This document shows, piece by piece, positions 42,409-42,632 of a stretch of 42,632 nt of DNA (position 1 is its first letter; each line of letters opens with the position of its first letter). The notes under the pieces were generated by a model that saw nothing but the letters and a program-made list of their open reading frames with translations, searched no databases and was not told where the DNA came from. The position numbers were made by a program, and so were the translations under genes. Location: NCBI GenBank assembly GCA_000733355.1, contig JNVV01000102.1, positions 1 through 42,632 of the forward strand, given 5' to 3'. This DNA is from Falciphora oryzae. Taxonomy: Eukaryota > Ascomycota > Sordariomycetes > Magnaporthales > Magnaporthaceae.

Positions 42409-42632
42409 TATATTTAACGTCATTATATCGGGATCTACCAGTCCCTGCCTCCCAAGGGGCATATGACGTGCTAGCGCTACCTAAGCTTAACACTAGGCTA
42501 CATGTTGCTATTAAGGCGGCTAGCAGATTAAACCCGAAGGCACACGGAAGTCGGGCCGCATTCCGGCGCTCCTTGCTAGTGAGCGGGCGATCGGCGGTAG
42601 GGCGTATATATATACGCCGGGGCGTTGTGAAG
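42409..42632 (-). other. Element C leader region; 18-bp palindrome at 42601-42618
   Basis: There is no coding frame. GGCGTATATATATACGCC at 42601-42618 is a perfect palindrome with a TATA core; it could lie in C's 5' LTR promoter if that begins just beyond. No similarity to 27036-27600 was noticed, so the 5' LTR of C is not in view. Confidence 0.45.

Larger units (their letters stand above)
29255..42632 (-). mobile_element. Element C: Ty3/gypsy chromovirus, split by A', 5' end beyond the window
   Basis: Minus-strand order from the right: gag (about 42390-40870), protease (about 40600), RT, RNase H, a repeat-bearing linker, integrase and chromodomain (to about 29390). A' (30590-37351) interrupts the integrase zinc domain. 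Deleting A' and one TCCGG makes the integrase frame run through without a shift. AT-rich and heavily interrupted by TAG/TAA. Confidence 0.87.

Noticed and set aside
42062..42493. 143-codon minus-strand frame as an intact gene
   Set aside because: It reads through the GA microsatellite as Ser-Leu repeats; a different minus-strand frame carries the gag-like sequence.

Overview
The window is fungal nuclear DNA, most likely from a filamentous ascomycete (Pezizomycotina). Three things point there: a killer-toxin-like (subgroup C) GH18 chitinase with LysM and CBM18 modules, short GT-AG introns with CTAAC branch sites, and dense LTR retrotransposons carrying the scars of repeat-induced point mutation (RIP). 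In every coding frame I could follow, the stops are TAG or TAA (former CAG, CAA or TGG) and not TGA, while CpG-rich words such as CGTACG stay common. That fits a CpA-directed C-to-T process. I found no intact single-copy gene and no rRNA, tRNA or CRISPR.

Layout. 1-2027: GC-rich, little mutated sequence without a supportable gene, but with a 20-nt inverted repeat (754-821) and a 13-bp tandem repeat (1711-1775). 2028-3427 (+): pseudogene of an unrecognised soluble protein. 3558-about 8375 (-): chitinase pseudogene, convergent with it, whose N-terminal part is replaced by the middle of a Ty1/copia polyprotein. 8376-12685 (-): that copia element (LTR, leader, gag, protease, integrase, start of RT). 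12224-12685: an LTR shared with a second copia fragment, 12686-13720 (-), carrying RT and RNase H.

From 13721 on there is a nest of Ty3/gypsy chromoviruses. Element A (+, from 13721) sits in the copia RT with its 5' LTR intact. Element B (-, 17010-24327, 295-bp LTRs, TSD CGTGT) is inserted in A's reverse transcriptase, and B itself holds a solo LTR (23667-23952, TSD CCGAC). A 141-bp LTR-like mini-element (24769-24909, TSD GTTTT) lies in A's RNase H. A is cut at 27035. Element C (-, about 29254 to beyond 42632, perhaps with 27036-29254 as its far end) follows. C is split by A' (+, 30590-37351, TSD TCCGG), a second copy of the A family. A' contains a B-family LTR fragment and a 41-base assembly gap. 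When A' is removed, C's integrase frame joins exactly.

The elements do not form a pathway; they record successive insertions. The most interesting signals are possible Tf1-like self-priming complementarity in both gypsy families, opposite strand polarity of the C-to-T damage in the two A copies, an in-frame 69-bp minisatellite inside the polyprotein of C, the 141-bp mini-element, and the copia-chitinase chimera. All reading was done by eye; element ends marked by TSDs are the firmest calls, and family names rest on motifs recalled from known proteins.
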